This document shows positions 7,444 to 16,631 of a stretch of DNA of 64,000 nt, piece after piece. The stretch spans positions 1-64,000 of the forward strand of contig NZ_JASMWN010000015.1 of the NCBI RefSeq assembly GCF_032595355.1, written 5' to 3'. The translations under genes were made by a program, and so were the position numbers. Position 1 is the stretch's first letter. Every line of letters begins with the position of its first letter. Under the pieces are notes generated by a model. It saw only the letters and a list, made by a program, of their open reading frames with translations, did not search any database and had not been told where the DNA came from. The stretch is from Sedimentitalea todarodis. Lineage in GTDB: Bacteria; Pseudomonadota; Alphaproteobacteria; Rhodobacterales; Rhodobacteraceae.

Positions 7444-8727
7444 ATGTCAGGCAAGAAACCAGGAAACGGATCATCACGGCGCGCGTTCTTGCGCGGCGCG
7501 ACGGCTGCGGGTGCAGGGGCGCTGGCAGCGGGTACTGCAAGAGCTCAGGCGCCGGATCCGTTGATCACCAAAGTGCAACCCTGGGCGCAGGGGTTTGGCG
7601 ATGGCGTCGACGAAACACCGTATGGTCTCCCGATCGAATATGAGAGCGACGTCGTTCGGCGTAATGTAGAATGGCTGACGGCAGATACAATCAGCTCGAT
7701 CAATTTCACGCCGATCCATGCACTTGATGGAACGATCACTCCGCAGGGTTGCGCGTTCGAGCGTCATCACTCTGGCGCGATCGATCTCAGGAAGGAAGAC
7801 TACCGTTTGATGATCAACGGTATGGTCGACACTCCGCTGGTGTTTTCCTATGCTGATCTTGAGCGCTTTCCCCGTGAAAATCAGGTCTACTTTTGTGAAT
7901 GTGCGGCCAACACCGGGATGGAGTGGGCAGGTGCACAGCTGAATGGTGTGCAGTTCACTCACGGTATGATCCACAACATGGAATATTCGGGCGTGCCATT
8001 GCGCACGTTGCTGCAAGAAGCCGGCCTCGATACTGCTGGCGATCTCACGAACAAATGGGTGTTTGTTGAAGGGGCGGACGCGTCCTCAAACGGACGCTCG
8101 ATACCGATGGAAAAGGCGCTGGATGATGTGCTGGTTGCCTTCAAAGCCAACGGTGAGGCGCTGCGCAAGGAACATGGCTATCCCGTCCGCCTTGTTGTTC
8201 CCGGTTGGGAAGGCAACATGTGGGTCAAATGGGTCCGACGTATCGAGGTCATGGATGGGCCCGTGGAAAGCCGTGAAGAGACCAGCAAATACACTGATAC
8301 GCTGGAAAATGGCATAAGCCGGAAATGGACATGGGCGATGGATGCAAAGTCTGTTGTGACCAGCCCCAGCCCGCAAGCCCCGATCACGCATGGCAAAGGT
8401 CCGCTTGTGATCACGGGCCTGGCTTGGAGTGGCCGCGGCGCAATCACCCGCGTCGATGTATCCAGAGATGGTGGTATGAGTTGGCAGGCCGCGCGTCTGG
8501 CCAAGCCCGGTGAGCAGAAGGCGCTGACCCGCTTCTATCTCGACACGGATTGGGATGGATCCGAGATGCTGCTGCAATCACGCGCGATGGATGACACCGG
8601 TTACGTCCAGCCGACAAAATCACAACTTCGCGAAGTCCGTGGTCTCAATTCGATCTATCACAACAACTGTATACAAACTTGGTTGGTGCGTTCTGACGGT
8701 GAGGCTGAAAATGTCGAAGTTTCTTAA
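7444..8727 (+). CDS. soxC: SoxC, molybdenum subunit of sulfane dehydrogenase
   Basis: This 427-residue molybdenum-cofactor protein of the sulfite oxidase family begins with a Tat signal (SSRRAFLRGA). The molybdopterin-binding domain includes the region CECAANTGMEW, where the family's Mo-ligating cysteine lies, followed by the dimerisation domain (motif RAMDDTGYVQP near the C-terminus). With SoxD it removes six electrons from the sulfane sulfur bound to SoxY. Presence of soxCD predicts complete oxidation of thiosulfate to sulfate rather than globule formation. It overlaps soxD by 17 bp. Confidence 0.95.
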   Translation: MSGKKPGNGSSRRAFLRGATAAGAGALAAGTARAQAPDPLITKVQPWAQGFGDGVDETPYGLPIEYESDVVRRNVEWLTADTISSINFTPIHALDGTITPQGCAFERHHSGAIDLRKEDYRLMINGMVDTPLVFSYADLERFPRENQVYFCECAANTGMEWAGAQLNGVQFTHGMIHNMEYSGVPLRTLLQEAGLDTAGDLTNKWVFVEGADASSNGRSIPMEKALDDVLVAFKANGEALRKEHGYPVRLVVPGWEGNMWVKWVRRIEVMDGPVESREETSKYTDTLENGISRKWTWAMDAKSVVTSPSPQAPITHGKGPLVITGLAWSGRGAITRVDVSRDGGMSWQAARLAKPGEQKALTRFYLDTDWDGSEMLLQSRAMDDTGYVQPTKSQLREVRGLNSIYHNNCIQTWLVRSDGEAENVEVS

Positions 8728-9721
8728 GACCGTTCTTATGTTTGGCGCGGTTGCATTGTCTGCAAGCCCGACCGTTGCAGAGAAATTCGGTTTGGGTCGG
8801 GCCGCATTGCCCGAAGAAATTGCTGCATGGGACAGGGACATCCGGCCAAACGGCACCGGCTTGCCCGAAGGTTCAGGTGATGCGATTGTCGGCGAGGAGA
8901 TCTTTGCCACGCGTTGCGCCGCGTGCCATGGGGACTTTGCCGAGGGCATAGATAACTGGCCCGAACTGGCAGGCGGAGCCGATACCCTCGACCATGATGA
9001 TCCCCTCAAGACCGTAGGATCATACTGGCCTTATCTTTCGTCAGGGTACGACTACATCAAACGGTCCATGCCCTATGGCAATGCCGGTACGCTGAGTGAT
9101 GACGAGGTCTATGCGCTCCTGGCATATATTCTCTATTCCAACGACCTCATCGAAGACGATTTCGTTCTCTCCAAAGAAACCTTCTTTGATGTCGAGATGC
9201 CCAACGCCGAAGGCTTCATCATCGATGACCGCACCGAAACAGAATACACTCAATGGACCGGCGAGCCCTGCATGGAGAATTGCAAGGATGAGGTCAGGGT
9301 CACGATGCGCGCCATGGTGCTGGACGTCACGCCCGAAGAAGAAACAACACCCAAACCGGCCCAAGAGGAAACAGTTGGCGCGGGCGCCGCATCCTTTGAC
9401 GCGGAGTTGGCGGCCAAGGGCGAGAAAGTCTTCAAGAAATGCAAAGCCTGCCATCAGATCGGAGAGGCTGCGAAAAACCGGACGGGTCCGATCTTGACTG
9501 CAGTGGTGGGCAATCCGGCCGGTGCTGTTGACGGGTTCAAATATTCCCAACCATTGAAGGAAAGGGCCGAAAATGGCCTGGTGTGGACCGAAGAAGAGCT
9601 AGTAGCGTTCCTTGCCAAGCCCAAGGCGTACATGAAGGGGACCAAAATGTCGTTTGCGGGTCTGAGCAAGCAAGATGATCTGGCCGCAATCGTCGAATAC
9701 CTGAAATCGTTTGGGGTTTAG
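8711..9721 (+). CDS. soxD: SoxD, dihaem cytochrome c subunit of sulfane dehydrogenase
   Basis: This protein of about 336 residues has an N-terminal signal peptide (to about TVAE, residue 24). Two cytochrome c domains are visible, with CAACH (Cys69-His73) and CKACH (Cys244-His248), joined by a Pro/Glu-rich linker near residues 218-232. It accepts electrons from SoxC. The start is ATG 8711, inside the end of soxC; the open frame extends further upstream but only as a shadow of soxC. The translational overlap suggests coupled synthesis of the SoxCD subunits. Confidence 0.93.
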   Translation: MSKFLKTVLMFGAVALSASPTVAEKFGLGRAALPEEIAAWDRDIRPNGTGLPEGSGDAIVGEEIFATRCAACHGDFAEGIDNWPELAGGADTLDHDDPLKTVGSYWPYLSSGYDYIKRSMPYGNAGTLSDDEVYALLAYILYSNDLIEDDFVLSKETFFDVEMPNAEGFIIDDRTETEYTQWTGEPCMENCKDEVRVTMRAMVLDVTPEEETTPKPAQEETVGAGAASFDAELAAKGEKVFKKCKACHQIGEAAKNRTGPILTAVVGNPAGAVDGFKYSQPLKERAENGLVWTEEELVAFLAKPKAYMKGTKMSFAGLSKQDDLAAIVEYLKSFGV

Positions 9722-9724
9722 GTC

Positions 9725-10429
9725 TTGGGTATCCGCCGACAATTCTTCCTGACACTTGCCGCAATGTTTATGGCAGGGGCCGCTTGGGCGAACGAATTTG
9801 GTGACCCGAAAAAAGGCGCGGACGTCTTCAAGAAATGCAGTTCGTGTCACCAGATTGGTGAGGGTGCAAGGAGTCGTGTTGGCCCTCAGCTAAACGGTGT
9901 TTTTGGCCGCACAGCGGGCACTTTGGTTGGTGCCAGGTATTCGCAGAACATGACGCACGCCGGCGACGAAGGGCTGGTCTGGACCCAGAAAACCCTGGAC
10001 GCATACATCGAAAATCCAAGAGCGCTGGTCTCGAAAACACGGATGGATTTTGGTGGAATTTCTGATCCAGTGGAAAGATCACACCTGCTCGCGTATCTCA
10101 GAGCTTATTCGGATGACCCTGCAAACATACCCGAGGCCGAACCGACAGCCACCGGAACCGATCATGAGCTGGACCCCGCGATCCTCGCAATCGTCGGTGA
10201 TCCAGAGTATGGTGAGTACCTCGCGAGTGAATGCACGACCTGCCATCAGGTCAGCGGTGCGGACAGCGGCATCCCTGCAATACGCGGATGGCCCACCAAA
10301 GACTTCGTGGTCGCGATGCACGCTTACAAACGAAAGCTCAGACCACACCCCGTCATGCAAATGATGGCAGGCCGCTTATCTGATGAAGAGATCGCTGCGA
10401 TCGCTGCGTACTACAATGACCTCGAATAG
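9725..10429 (+). CDS. soxE: SoxE, dihaem cytochrome c
   Basis: This 234-residue dihaem cytochrome c has CSSCH (Cys38-His42) in a cytochrome c550-like domain and CTTCH (Cys170-His174) in a second domain. It starts with TTG at 9725, four bases after the soxD stop; this start gives a complete signal peptide ending near AWA. A downstream ATG would cut the signal short. In Paracoccus, SoxE pairs with SoxF, although it is not essential for thiosulfate oxidation in vitro. The first domain resembles the C-terminal domain of SoxD next door, suggesting local duplication. Confidence 0.88.
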   Translation: MGIRRQFFLTLAAMFMAGAAWANEFGDPKKGADVFKKCSSCHQIGEGARSRVGPQLNGVFGRTAGTLVGARYSQNMTHAGDEGLVWTQKTLDAYIENPRALVSKTRMDFGGISDPVERSHLLAYLRAYSDDPANIPEAEPTATGTDHELDPAILAIVGDPEYGEYLASECTTCHQVSGADSGIPAIRGWPTKDFVVAMHAYKRKLRPHPVMQMMAGRLSDEEIAAIAAYYNDLE

Positions 10430-10453
10430 AGGCTGCCTCAGGGAGGAGACAAC

Positions 10454-11719
10454 ATGAAACTCAATAGACGTGTTTTTATCGGCACCGGTGCTGCCGGAGC
10501 GGCGGCAGTGGCCGCGCCATCTGTTTTTGCGGACGGTCACGGTAAGCCAAGGGTCGTCGTCGTTGGTGGTGGTGCAGGCGGCGCAACCGCTGCACGCTAC
10601 ATTGCCAAGGACAGCAAGGGGGAAATTGACGTCACGCTGATCGAGCCATCACGCATGTACTACACATGTTTTTTTTCGAACCTCTATCTCGGTGGCATCA
10701 AGTCCATCGAAGATTTGGGCCATTCCTATGGAAAACTGGCTGCTGGTGGCGTGAATGTGGTTCATGACTGGGCTGTTGGTGTTGATCGTGACGCCAAAAC
10801 TGTCGCACTGGCGGGTGGCGGTTCGCTGCCATACGACAAGCTGATCTTGTCACCCGGCATCGACTTTGTTGATGGCGCTGTCGAAGGTTGGGATTTGTCC
10901 TCACAAAACGCCATGCCACATGCCTATAAAGGCGGCTCACAAACTGAACTTCTCAAGGCACAGCTTGCCGCGATGCCCCAAGGCGGCACGTTCGCCATGG
11001 TGGCGCCACCAAACCCTTACCGCTGTCCTCCCGGCCCATACGAGCGGGTTTCGATGGTCGCGCACGCCCTCAAGGCCACCAACCCGACGGCCAAGATAAT
11101 CGTGGCAGATCCCAAGCCAAAATTCTCAAAGCAGGGCCTGTTCCAAGAGGGTTGGGCGGACCACTATGAGGGTATGATTGACTGGATCGGTGAGGACTTT
11201 GGTGGCGGCAACGTATCTGTTGACTCCGCTGCAATGACGGTCACGATTGACGGTGAAGTCACCAAGGTTGATGTCTGCAACGTGATCCCGGCCATGAAGG
11301 CCGGCCGTATCGCAGAGCTTGCGGGTGTGACGGATGGCAACTGGGCCCCTGTAAATGCCGCAGACATGGCAAGCAAGGCAGATGCAGACATATATGTCCT
11401 GGGCGATGCCTCTCAGCAGGGCGACATGCCGAAGTCCGGCTTTTCCGCCAACAGCCAAGCGAAGGTTTGTGCAAACGCGGTACGCGGTGCTTTGACGGGG
11501 TCCAAAGTGTTCCCTGCGAAGTTCTCCAACACATGCTGGTCGCTGATTGATGCAAACGATGGTGTCAAAGTTGGCGCGACATACGAAGCGACTGCCGAAA
11601 AGATCGCCAAGGTCGACGGCTTCATTTCGCAGGTTGGTGAAAGCGCCGAGTTGCGTAAAGCAACCTACGAAGAGTCCGAGGGTTGGTATGCCGGTATCAC
11701 GTCTGACATGTTCGGCTAG
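10454..11719 (+). CDS. soxF: SoxF, flavoprotein of sulfide dehydrogenase type
   Basis: This 421-residue protein has a Tat-like leader (LNRRVFIGTG) and an FAD-binding motif VVVGGGAGG followed by ATAARYI. It has the FCSD-type redox cysteine pair, Cys191 (in YRCPPGPYER) and Cys361 (in NTCWSL). SoxF is the flavoprotein partner of cytochrome SoxE and can oxidise sulfide; it also helps reactivate the Sox system. A GGGAGGAG ribosome-binding site precedes ATG 10454. It is the last sox gene; no soxG or soxH follows. Confidence 0.93.
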   Translation: MKLNRRVFIGTGAAGAAAVAAPSVFADGHGKPRVVVVGGGAGGATAARYIAKDSKGEIDVTLIEPSRMYYTCFFSNLYLGGIKSIEDLGHSYGKLAAGGVNVVHDWAVGVDRDAKTVALAGGGSLPYDKLILSPGIDFVDGAVEGWDLSSQNAMPHAYKGGSQTELLKAQLAAMPQGGTFAMVAPPNPYRCPPGPYERVSMVAHALKATNPTAKIIVADPKPKFSKQGLFQEGWADHYEGMIDWIGEDFGGGNVSVDSAAMTVTIDGEVTKVDVCNVIPAMKAGRIAELAGVTDGNWAPVNAADMASKADADIYVLGDASQQGDMPKSGFSANSQAKVCANAVRGALTGSKVFPAKFSNTCWSLIDANDGVKVGATYEATAEKIAKVDGFISQVGESAELRKATYEESEGWYAGITSDMFG

Positions 11720-11965
11720 GCAACTTTTTTGAACCCCAAAGCGTTTCGCGAGATACCAGATGGCCCAAGTCAAAGGCCAAACACACTGGATGTTGATCAA
11801 GGCCAAAATCGAAATCGCTTAGATGTCCGGTGAAACGGGGGTCAATTCAGGTGGCAACATCGCGACGCGCGTGATGCAGGACGAAAAGGATTGGCGACCG
11901 TCTGTTCGAGAGCATTGTGAATTCAAGTCTCACCCTTACGGTTCCATATTGGATGTTATAGCCTG

Positions 11966-12559
11966 ATGCGCGTGTCTGATCTCCGTTTGACAACACTGCC
12001 CACACCCTGCCTTTTGGAAGCTATGCGTATGGCTGGGTTACCCTGTCCGGTGGTGAGCATCGGCTCGACTCCGACGGCGCACGGCGCCAGGGATCTGACC
12101 GGTGTCACCGAATTGCGCGCGGACGTCTATGTTTTCTTCGACCTGGTCATGGCGGGGATCGAGGCCTGCGCCGTCGATGATATCGCATTGAGCGTCCTGA
12201 CCACGGTAATCGGACACCAGTCGGCACGCGGATGGACAATCTGCGATGCGGGCTGGATGGCGATGTCGCGCGACCACGGGACAGCCAGTCAGCGCGTGGA
12301 TCAGGGCTATGGCATCGTCTGCGACGACGCCGGCAAGGTGATCGCCGGACTATACGTCAAGCAGGCCAATCAGGAACATGGCGTGATCGCAAGGCATCCG
12401 GATTTTGACGGCGTTTTGCCGGATTTCGCGGTGGGCACGCGCCTGCGTGTTCTGCCGAACCACGCCTGTGCGACGGCGGCGCAGCACCAGCGCTATCATG
12501 TCGTACCGGAAAAGCCGGGCGCACCGCTGAGGGAATGGCCTCGGTTCGGCGGCTGGTAA
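11966..12559 (+). pseudogene. Internally deleted D-threonine aldolase / D-serine dehydratase-like gene
   Basis: The open frame gives 197 residues, about half the usual length of the DSD1/D-threonine aldolase family (about 370-390). The first residues (LTTLPTPCLLE) look like the family N-terminus, just before the PLP barrel. They are followed at once by AGLPCPVVSIGSTPTAH, which belongs near the end of the barrel. The C-terminal beta domain is intact, with the metal-binding HACATAAQHQRYHVV region. The missing middle includes the PLP-binding lysine, so it cannot be catalytic in the usual way. I infer an in-frame internal deletion. Neighbouring PLP/RidA genes suggest a former amino-acid catabolic locus. 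Confidence 0.65.
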
Positions 12560-12608
12560 CGGCCAGCGACGTCACCGCCGCCGGCCTTTGAACCTCCCGA
12601 TCCCAGGC

Positions 12609-12953
12609 CTATTCGTCGCAAGCCGCATCGACGATAATCTCGACCTTGAGTTCCGCGCGCGCAAGTTTCGCCTCGCCGCAGGCGCGGGCGGGGGCATGCC
12701 CCTCGGGCACCCAGGCATTCCAGACCTCGTTCAGCCCGTCAAAGTCTGCCATGTCCGCCAGCCAGATCGTGGCGCGCAACATCTTTTCGCGCGACGAACC
12801 CGCCTTGATCAGAAGCGCGTCCAACCGGCTCAGGCATTCGCGGGTCTGATCCTGGATCGTCGCGCCTTCTCCGACCTGGCCGGTGATATAGGCAACGCCC
12901 CGATGCTTTACGATCTTGGAGGATCGCGCTCCCGTTTCAATTCGTTCGATCAT
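12609..12953 (-). CDS. RidA/YjgF-family enamine/imine deaminase
   Basis: This 114-residue protein has the RidA trimer fold. Conserved features are AYITGQVGEGATIQDQTRECL in the central part and the C-terminal ARACGEAKLARAELKVEI. The family hydrolyses reactive enamines and imines released by PLP enzymes. It has KVE where housekeeping RidA proteins have their substrate-binding loop. It is divergent from the PLP enzyme that starts at 13277, consistent with clearing reactive intermediates from that enzyme or from the decayed DSD1-like gene. The substrate is unknown. Confidence 0.85.
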   Translation of the reverse strand: MIERIETGARSSKIVKHRGVAYITGQVGEGATIQDQTRECLSRLDALLIKAGSSREKMLRATIWLADMADFDGLNEVWNAWVPEGHAPARACGEAKLARAELKVEIIVDAACDE

Positions 12954-13276
12954 GTCTGACCTTTCTGTTTTCTAACTTCGGCAGCCTGTTCGGCGGTGCC
13001 ACCGCGGTCCCGGCCCCGGTGGCTGTAAAGGGCCAGACCTTTGCCGGCTTTGCAATGGTCTGAAACCGCATCGAGTGTATTATTCCCGGCAGCTATGGCA
13101 CCCACCGGTACGCCTGCCTTGCCCGCCCTCCCGCGCGATAGGGCGCGGGAACCTGTCAATGCATGTCTTGCCTTCACGGACAAGATGATCTCCTGTGTCG
13201 TCAGGCCCGTAGCCGCCAAGAGACCGGAAGGGGTCTGACGGCCTGAACGGGTTGCCGGGAACGATTGGAGAATTCG

Positions 13277-14320
13277 ATGAACGTCTGGGTCGCCGACGCA
13301 ATCGCCAAAATCAACGCGGATGCACACAGGTCGGCCGATACACATCTGTTCAAGCTGCCTTTGCCGCGATTGGAAGGGGTCGACATCTATCTCAAGGATG
13401 AAAGCACCCATCCCACCGGCAGCCTCAAGCACCGACTGGCACGATCCCTGTTCCTCTATGCGTTGTGCAACGGCAAGATCACCGAGGGCAAGACGGTCGT
13501 CGAAGCCTCCTCGGGCAGCACGGCCGTGTCCGAGGCCTACTTCGCGCGGATGATCGGTGTGCCCTTTATTGCCGTTGTCCCCAAAAGCACGGCGCGCAGC
13601 AAGATCAGGCAGATCGAGTTCTATGGCGGCCAGACGCGGTTCGTTGACACCGCGCCACAGATGCACGACGCGTCCGTCGCCCTTGCCGCCGAAATCGACG
13701 GGCACTTCATGGACCAGTTCACCTATGCCGAACGCGCCACCGATTGGCGCGGCAACAACAACATCGCCGAAAGCGTCTATACCCAGATGGAGCGCGAGCC
13801 ACATCCGATCCCGGTGCATCTGGTGATGAGCGCGGGCACGGGCGGCACTTCGGCGACATTGGGCCGCTACATCCGTTACAAGGGCTATGACACCGACCTT
13901 ACTGTCGTCGATCCTGAGAATTCCGTCTTTTTTGACAGCTACCAGACCGGAGACCGCAGTCTCACCGCGAACACATCCAGCCGGATCGAAGGCATTGGAC
14001 GGCCCAAGGTCGAACATTCCTTTCAGCCCGAGGTCATCGACCACATGATCCAGGTCCCCGATGCCGCCAGCATCGCCACCATGCTGTGGCTGGAAAAGCT
14101 GATCGGGCGCAAGGCGGGGCCGTCGACCGGAACAAATCTCTGGGGTGCGCTGATACGGGCACAGGAGATGCAGCAGCAAGATCGCCGAGGTTCCATCGTC
14201 ACGCTCTTGTGTGACAGCGGCGAGCGGTATCTCGACACGCATTATAACCCCGACTGGGTCCGCGACCGCATTGGCGACTGCCACGAATTTGCAACTGATT
14301 TGGAGGCTGAATTCGGCTAG
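13277..14320 (+). CDS. PLP-dependent cysteine synthase-fold enzyme (possible cysteine desulfhydrase)
   Basis: This 347-residue fold-type II PLP enzyme has its catalytic lysine, Lys51, in TGSLKHRLA, the phosphate/carboxylate loop in EASSGSTAVSEA and the glycine loop in SAGTGGTSATLGRY. The sequence is closer to Cds1-type L-cysteine desulfhydrases than to CysK, because the asparagine loop of CysK (TSGNTG) is replaced by SSGSTA. It may therefore break down cysteine or a related amino acid, releasing sulfide. ATG 13277 follows GGAG. The reaction is inferred. Confidence 0.75.
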   Translation: MNVWVADAIAKINADAHRSADTHLFKLPLPRLEGVDIYLKDESTHPTGSLKHRLARSLFLYALCNGKITEGKTVVEASSGSTAVSEAYFARMIGVPFIAVVPKSTARSKIRQIEFYGGQTRFVDTAPQMHDASVALAAEIDGHFMDQFTYAERATDWRGNNNIAESVYTQMEREPHPIPVHLVMSAGTGGTSATLGRYIRYKGYDTDLTVVDPENSVFFDSYQTGDRSLTANTSSRIEGIGRPKVEHSFQPEVIDHMIQVPDAASIATMLWLEKLIGRKAGPSTGTNLWGALIRAQEMQQQDRRGSIVTLLCDSGERYLDTHYNPDWVRDRIGDCHEFATDLEAEFG

Positions 14321-14384
14321 GATCTGGCCGCCGGCCTGTTTCCGCGAATTGGGCAGCGCGTCCGCTGTTTCCGGCAAGACCCGG

Positions 14385-15425
14385 CTATTCGGCCAACTGT
14401 CGATCTACCTGTTGTTCTTCGTTGATCATTGCCTGCAATTGCCGCCGGAATCGCAATTGCCCACCGTCAATTGGCAAGTCTATGTGAGGCGAGGTCTTGT
14501 TGGTCATGCCCTTTTGCACCGCGTTCAGGACTCCCCGATCTTCTTCAAACGCGTGCTGCACGTCCTCGCTCATCATCTTTGACAGCGCCTGATCATCGGG
14601 GCGGATATTGCGCAACTGAAACCAGTAGTATCGGGTCTGGCCCTCATGTGTGGGGGTCATGAAGTTGTAGCTGTCCATGATAAAGGTCTTTTCATGCAGG
14701 AGACCGTCGGGGCCACCTGTACCCGCTGGCGTAAACACGGCCTTGATCAATGCGTGGGAGGGGTAGCGCACCTCGTAATGCTGCAAGCGGTCGCAGTTGC
14801 CCTCGAATTCGACGATCTTCTTGTAAAACGGCGCGGGCTCGTGATCCATCATCCAGCGGTGAACGATGACACCATCATTGGTTTTCGTGATGCGCAGCGG
14901 CGTGTCTTTGGTCGCGGCGGCGGCGAAGCTGCTTTGATGCACCCAGGCCACATGGGTCGGGTCCAGTAGGTTATCGCACACCAGCAGATAGTTGCAGTCC
15001 AACTCCATTGCCGCTCCGCGGTTCATGCCCCATGCCGGATCGCCGTAATTTTCTATCTCGAAGATGTCATCGGGCTCGGCCAGTGCCGGGTTGCCCATCC
15101 AGATCCAGACCAGGCCATATTTTTCGTGCAGTGGGTAGGCGTGAACCTTGGCATTCGACGGAATGCGCCCGGTGCCCGGTGCCCAGACGCATTGGCCGGC
15201 GCAATCAAACGTCAAACCATGATAGCCGCATTCGACAGTGTCACCCTTGAGGCGCCCCCTGCTGAGTGGCAACTTGCGGTGTGGGCAGGCGTCTTCCAGC
15301 CCGACAAGCTCGCCAGCCTCGGTGCGAAAGATACAGATCTTTTCTCCGAGCACCGTAATCTGTTGCAACTCGTGAGAGATTTCCTCATCCCACGCCGCCA
15401 CGTACCAAGCGTTCTTCAAAAACAT
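14385..15425 (-). CDS. Rieske non-haem iron oxygenase, vanillate O-demethylase type
   Basis: This 346-residue protein has an N-terminal Rieske domain with Cys47-x-His49 (DACPHRKLP) and Cys66-x2-His69 (CGYHG). A C-terminal catalytic domain follows, with the mononuclear iron site signalled by DNLLDPTHVAWVH. The family includes VanA (vanillate O-demethylase) and other aromatic O-/N-demethylases. No ferredoxin reductase (VanB) gene adjoins it, so an electron donor must come from elsewhere. The natural substrate cannot be read from the sequence. It ends 64 bp from the convergent PLP enzyme gene. Confidence 0.82.
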   Translation of the reverse strand: MFLKNAWYVAAWDEEISHELQQITVLGEKICIFRTEAGELVGLEDACPHRKLPLSRGRLKGDTVECGYHGLTFDCAGQCVWAPGTGRIPSNAKVHAYPLHEKYGLVWIWMGNPALAEPDDIFEIENYGDPAWGMNRGAAMELDCNYLLVCDNLLDPTHVAWVHQSSFAAAATKDTPLRITKTNDGVIVHRWMMDHEPAPFYKKIVEFEGNCDRLQHYEVRYPSHALIKAVFTPAGTGGPDGLLHEKTFIMDSYNFMTPTHEGQTRYYWFQLRNIRPDDQALSKMMSEDVQHAFEEDRGVLNAVQKGMTNKTSPHIDLPIDGGQLRFRRQLQAMINEEQQVDRQLAE

Positions 15426-15796
15426 CTATCGTCCCTTCCGTTCCGGCGATTGAAGTTGTCGGCCGTATCCCCGCTCCACGACCGAACCTTGCGTTGCAAG
15501 GGCATCGGCGGCAACCCCACCGCTGCGTGAAAACCGCAATGTTACGAAATTTGGGATCGAGGTATTGGTCAAGGCGTCAAGAAATAGGATAAGCCTCTGT
15601 GATTGAATGGCATTTCTCATGGGCACCGTTGGACAGGGCCTGACGAGAATGCCGAACTCTTGGCCGACGGCCCGAACCAATCCCCTGGGGTCCCGACCCT
15701 GGAACGCGAACGCAGATCAAGAAGCGGCAGATTTGTTGAACCAAGTCTTCCTCCACTAAGCTGCGGCGGTTCGGACTGTCGTGCGCGCGGGTCGCA
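15426..15796. other. Intergenic region without a recognisable gene
   Basis: This 371-bp stretch lies upstream of the Rieske oxygenase gene and downstream of paaX. It contains no ORF with a credible protein family signature; short frames on either strand look like chance. The part nearest 15425 should hold the oxygenase promoter. The minus strand shows a TTGACG-like hexamer near 15576, but no clear -10 partner. Confidence 0.5.
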
Positions 15797-16594
15797 CTAA
15801 TTGCCCGGATGGCCAGCCGTGATTGCGGCCTCCAGTTCATCCAATGACCGTTTCGGATATTGGGAGAGCAGGTCTGTCACGGTCTCGCGGCAAATCTGGC
15901 CGCGCCAGCCATCGGGAAAGACGTGATCCGGCAGGACAGGTGCCTTGAGAACAATGCGCCGCCAACCGTGAACAAGAAGAACGCGAATGACCGCGATTTC
16001 AAAGGTGCTGAAGTCGGAGGATGCGTTCAGATAGGGTCTCATTTCATCCAATGCCGTCGCGAATTCCCGAGACATCCTGATCGCGGTGTCATCACAGACT
16101 TTGCCTGTAACCCAATGGGGCAGGGCGGTTTCAACACCCAAAGGCGCGACAAAGACCTGCGGCAGATCAGGCGGGACGGAGGTCACCAACACGTTTGATG
16201 TGATCCAGCCGCCACTGGCGTCCGCGTTCTGCGCAGGTTGGCCAGGGTTGAACATCACAAGCCAGGCCTGATCGGCGGCTTGTTCCGAGGCATAGATGCG
16301 CGGAGAAGCCAACGCGCTTTGCGCCCGGCCCCATGCGGTGAGGAAATAGGCGCTGGTACGTCCCTGCCGTTCGCTGTCGATCCAGCCATCCTTGCGCAAA
16401 CGGTGAATGGCCACGCGCATTGCCTCGGGTTTGATGCCGATACGTTCGGTCATATGCCGCAAGAGCGATCCGCTGATCCGCGATCCCTGTTCTTGTGCCA
16501 ATTCCCCGAACACCGATATCAACAGGGACCAGACCCGTGGAGTCTGGTCCTTTGTCAGGCGATTGACGACAGTTTGAAACGGTGTGGTTTGCAT
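15797..16594 (-). CDS. paaX: PaaX-family repressor
   Basis: This 265-residue protein has an N-terminal winged helix (about residues 20-95, including ERIGIKPEAMRVAIHRLRKDGW), a central PaaX domain and a C-terminal domain. PaaX represses phenylacetate genes and is released by phenylacetyl-CoA. It is 37 bp downstream of paaZ on the same strand and probably the last gene of the operon that starts at 23682. The window also holds a TetR-type regulator in the divergent paa operon, so two regulators may act here. Confidence 0.88.
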   Translation of the reverse strand: MQTTPFQTVVNRLTKDQTPRVWSLLISVFGELAQEQGSRISGSLLRHMTERIGIKPEAMRVAIHRLRKDGWIDSERQGRTSAYFLTAWGRAQSALASPRIYASEQAADQAWLVMFNPGQPAQNADASGGWITSNVLVTSVPPDLPQVFVAPLGVETALPHWVTGKVCDDTAIRMSREFATALDEMRPYLNASSDFSTFEIAVIRVLLVHGWRRIVLKAPVLPDHVFPDGWRGQICRETVTDLLSQYPKRSLDELEAAITAGHPGN

Positions 16595-16631
16595 AGGCGG
16601 TTCCTAGTCCGCATATGCCTGTTTTCCAAGC

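Noticed and set aside
11820..11860. Sequence resembling an insertion-sequence end downstream of soxF
   Set aside because: It has a TGTCCGGTGAAACGGGG look, but there is no transposase fragment or matching inverted repeat in the window.
15426..15680. 84-residue open frame upstream of the Rieske oxygenase gene
   Set aside because: No recognisable family and no ribosome-binding site; possibly a fragment, but not supportable.
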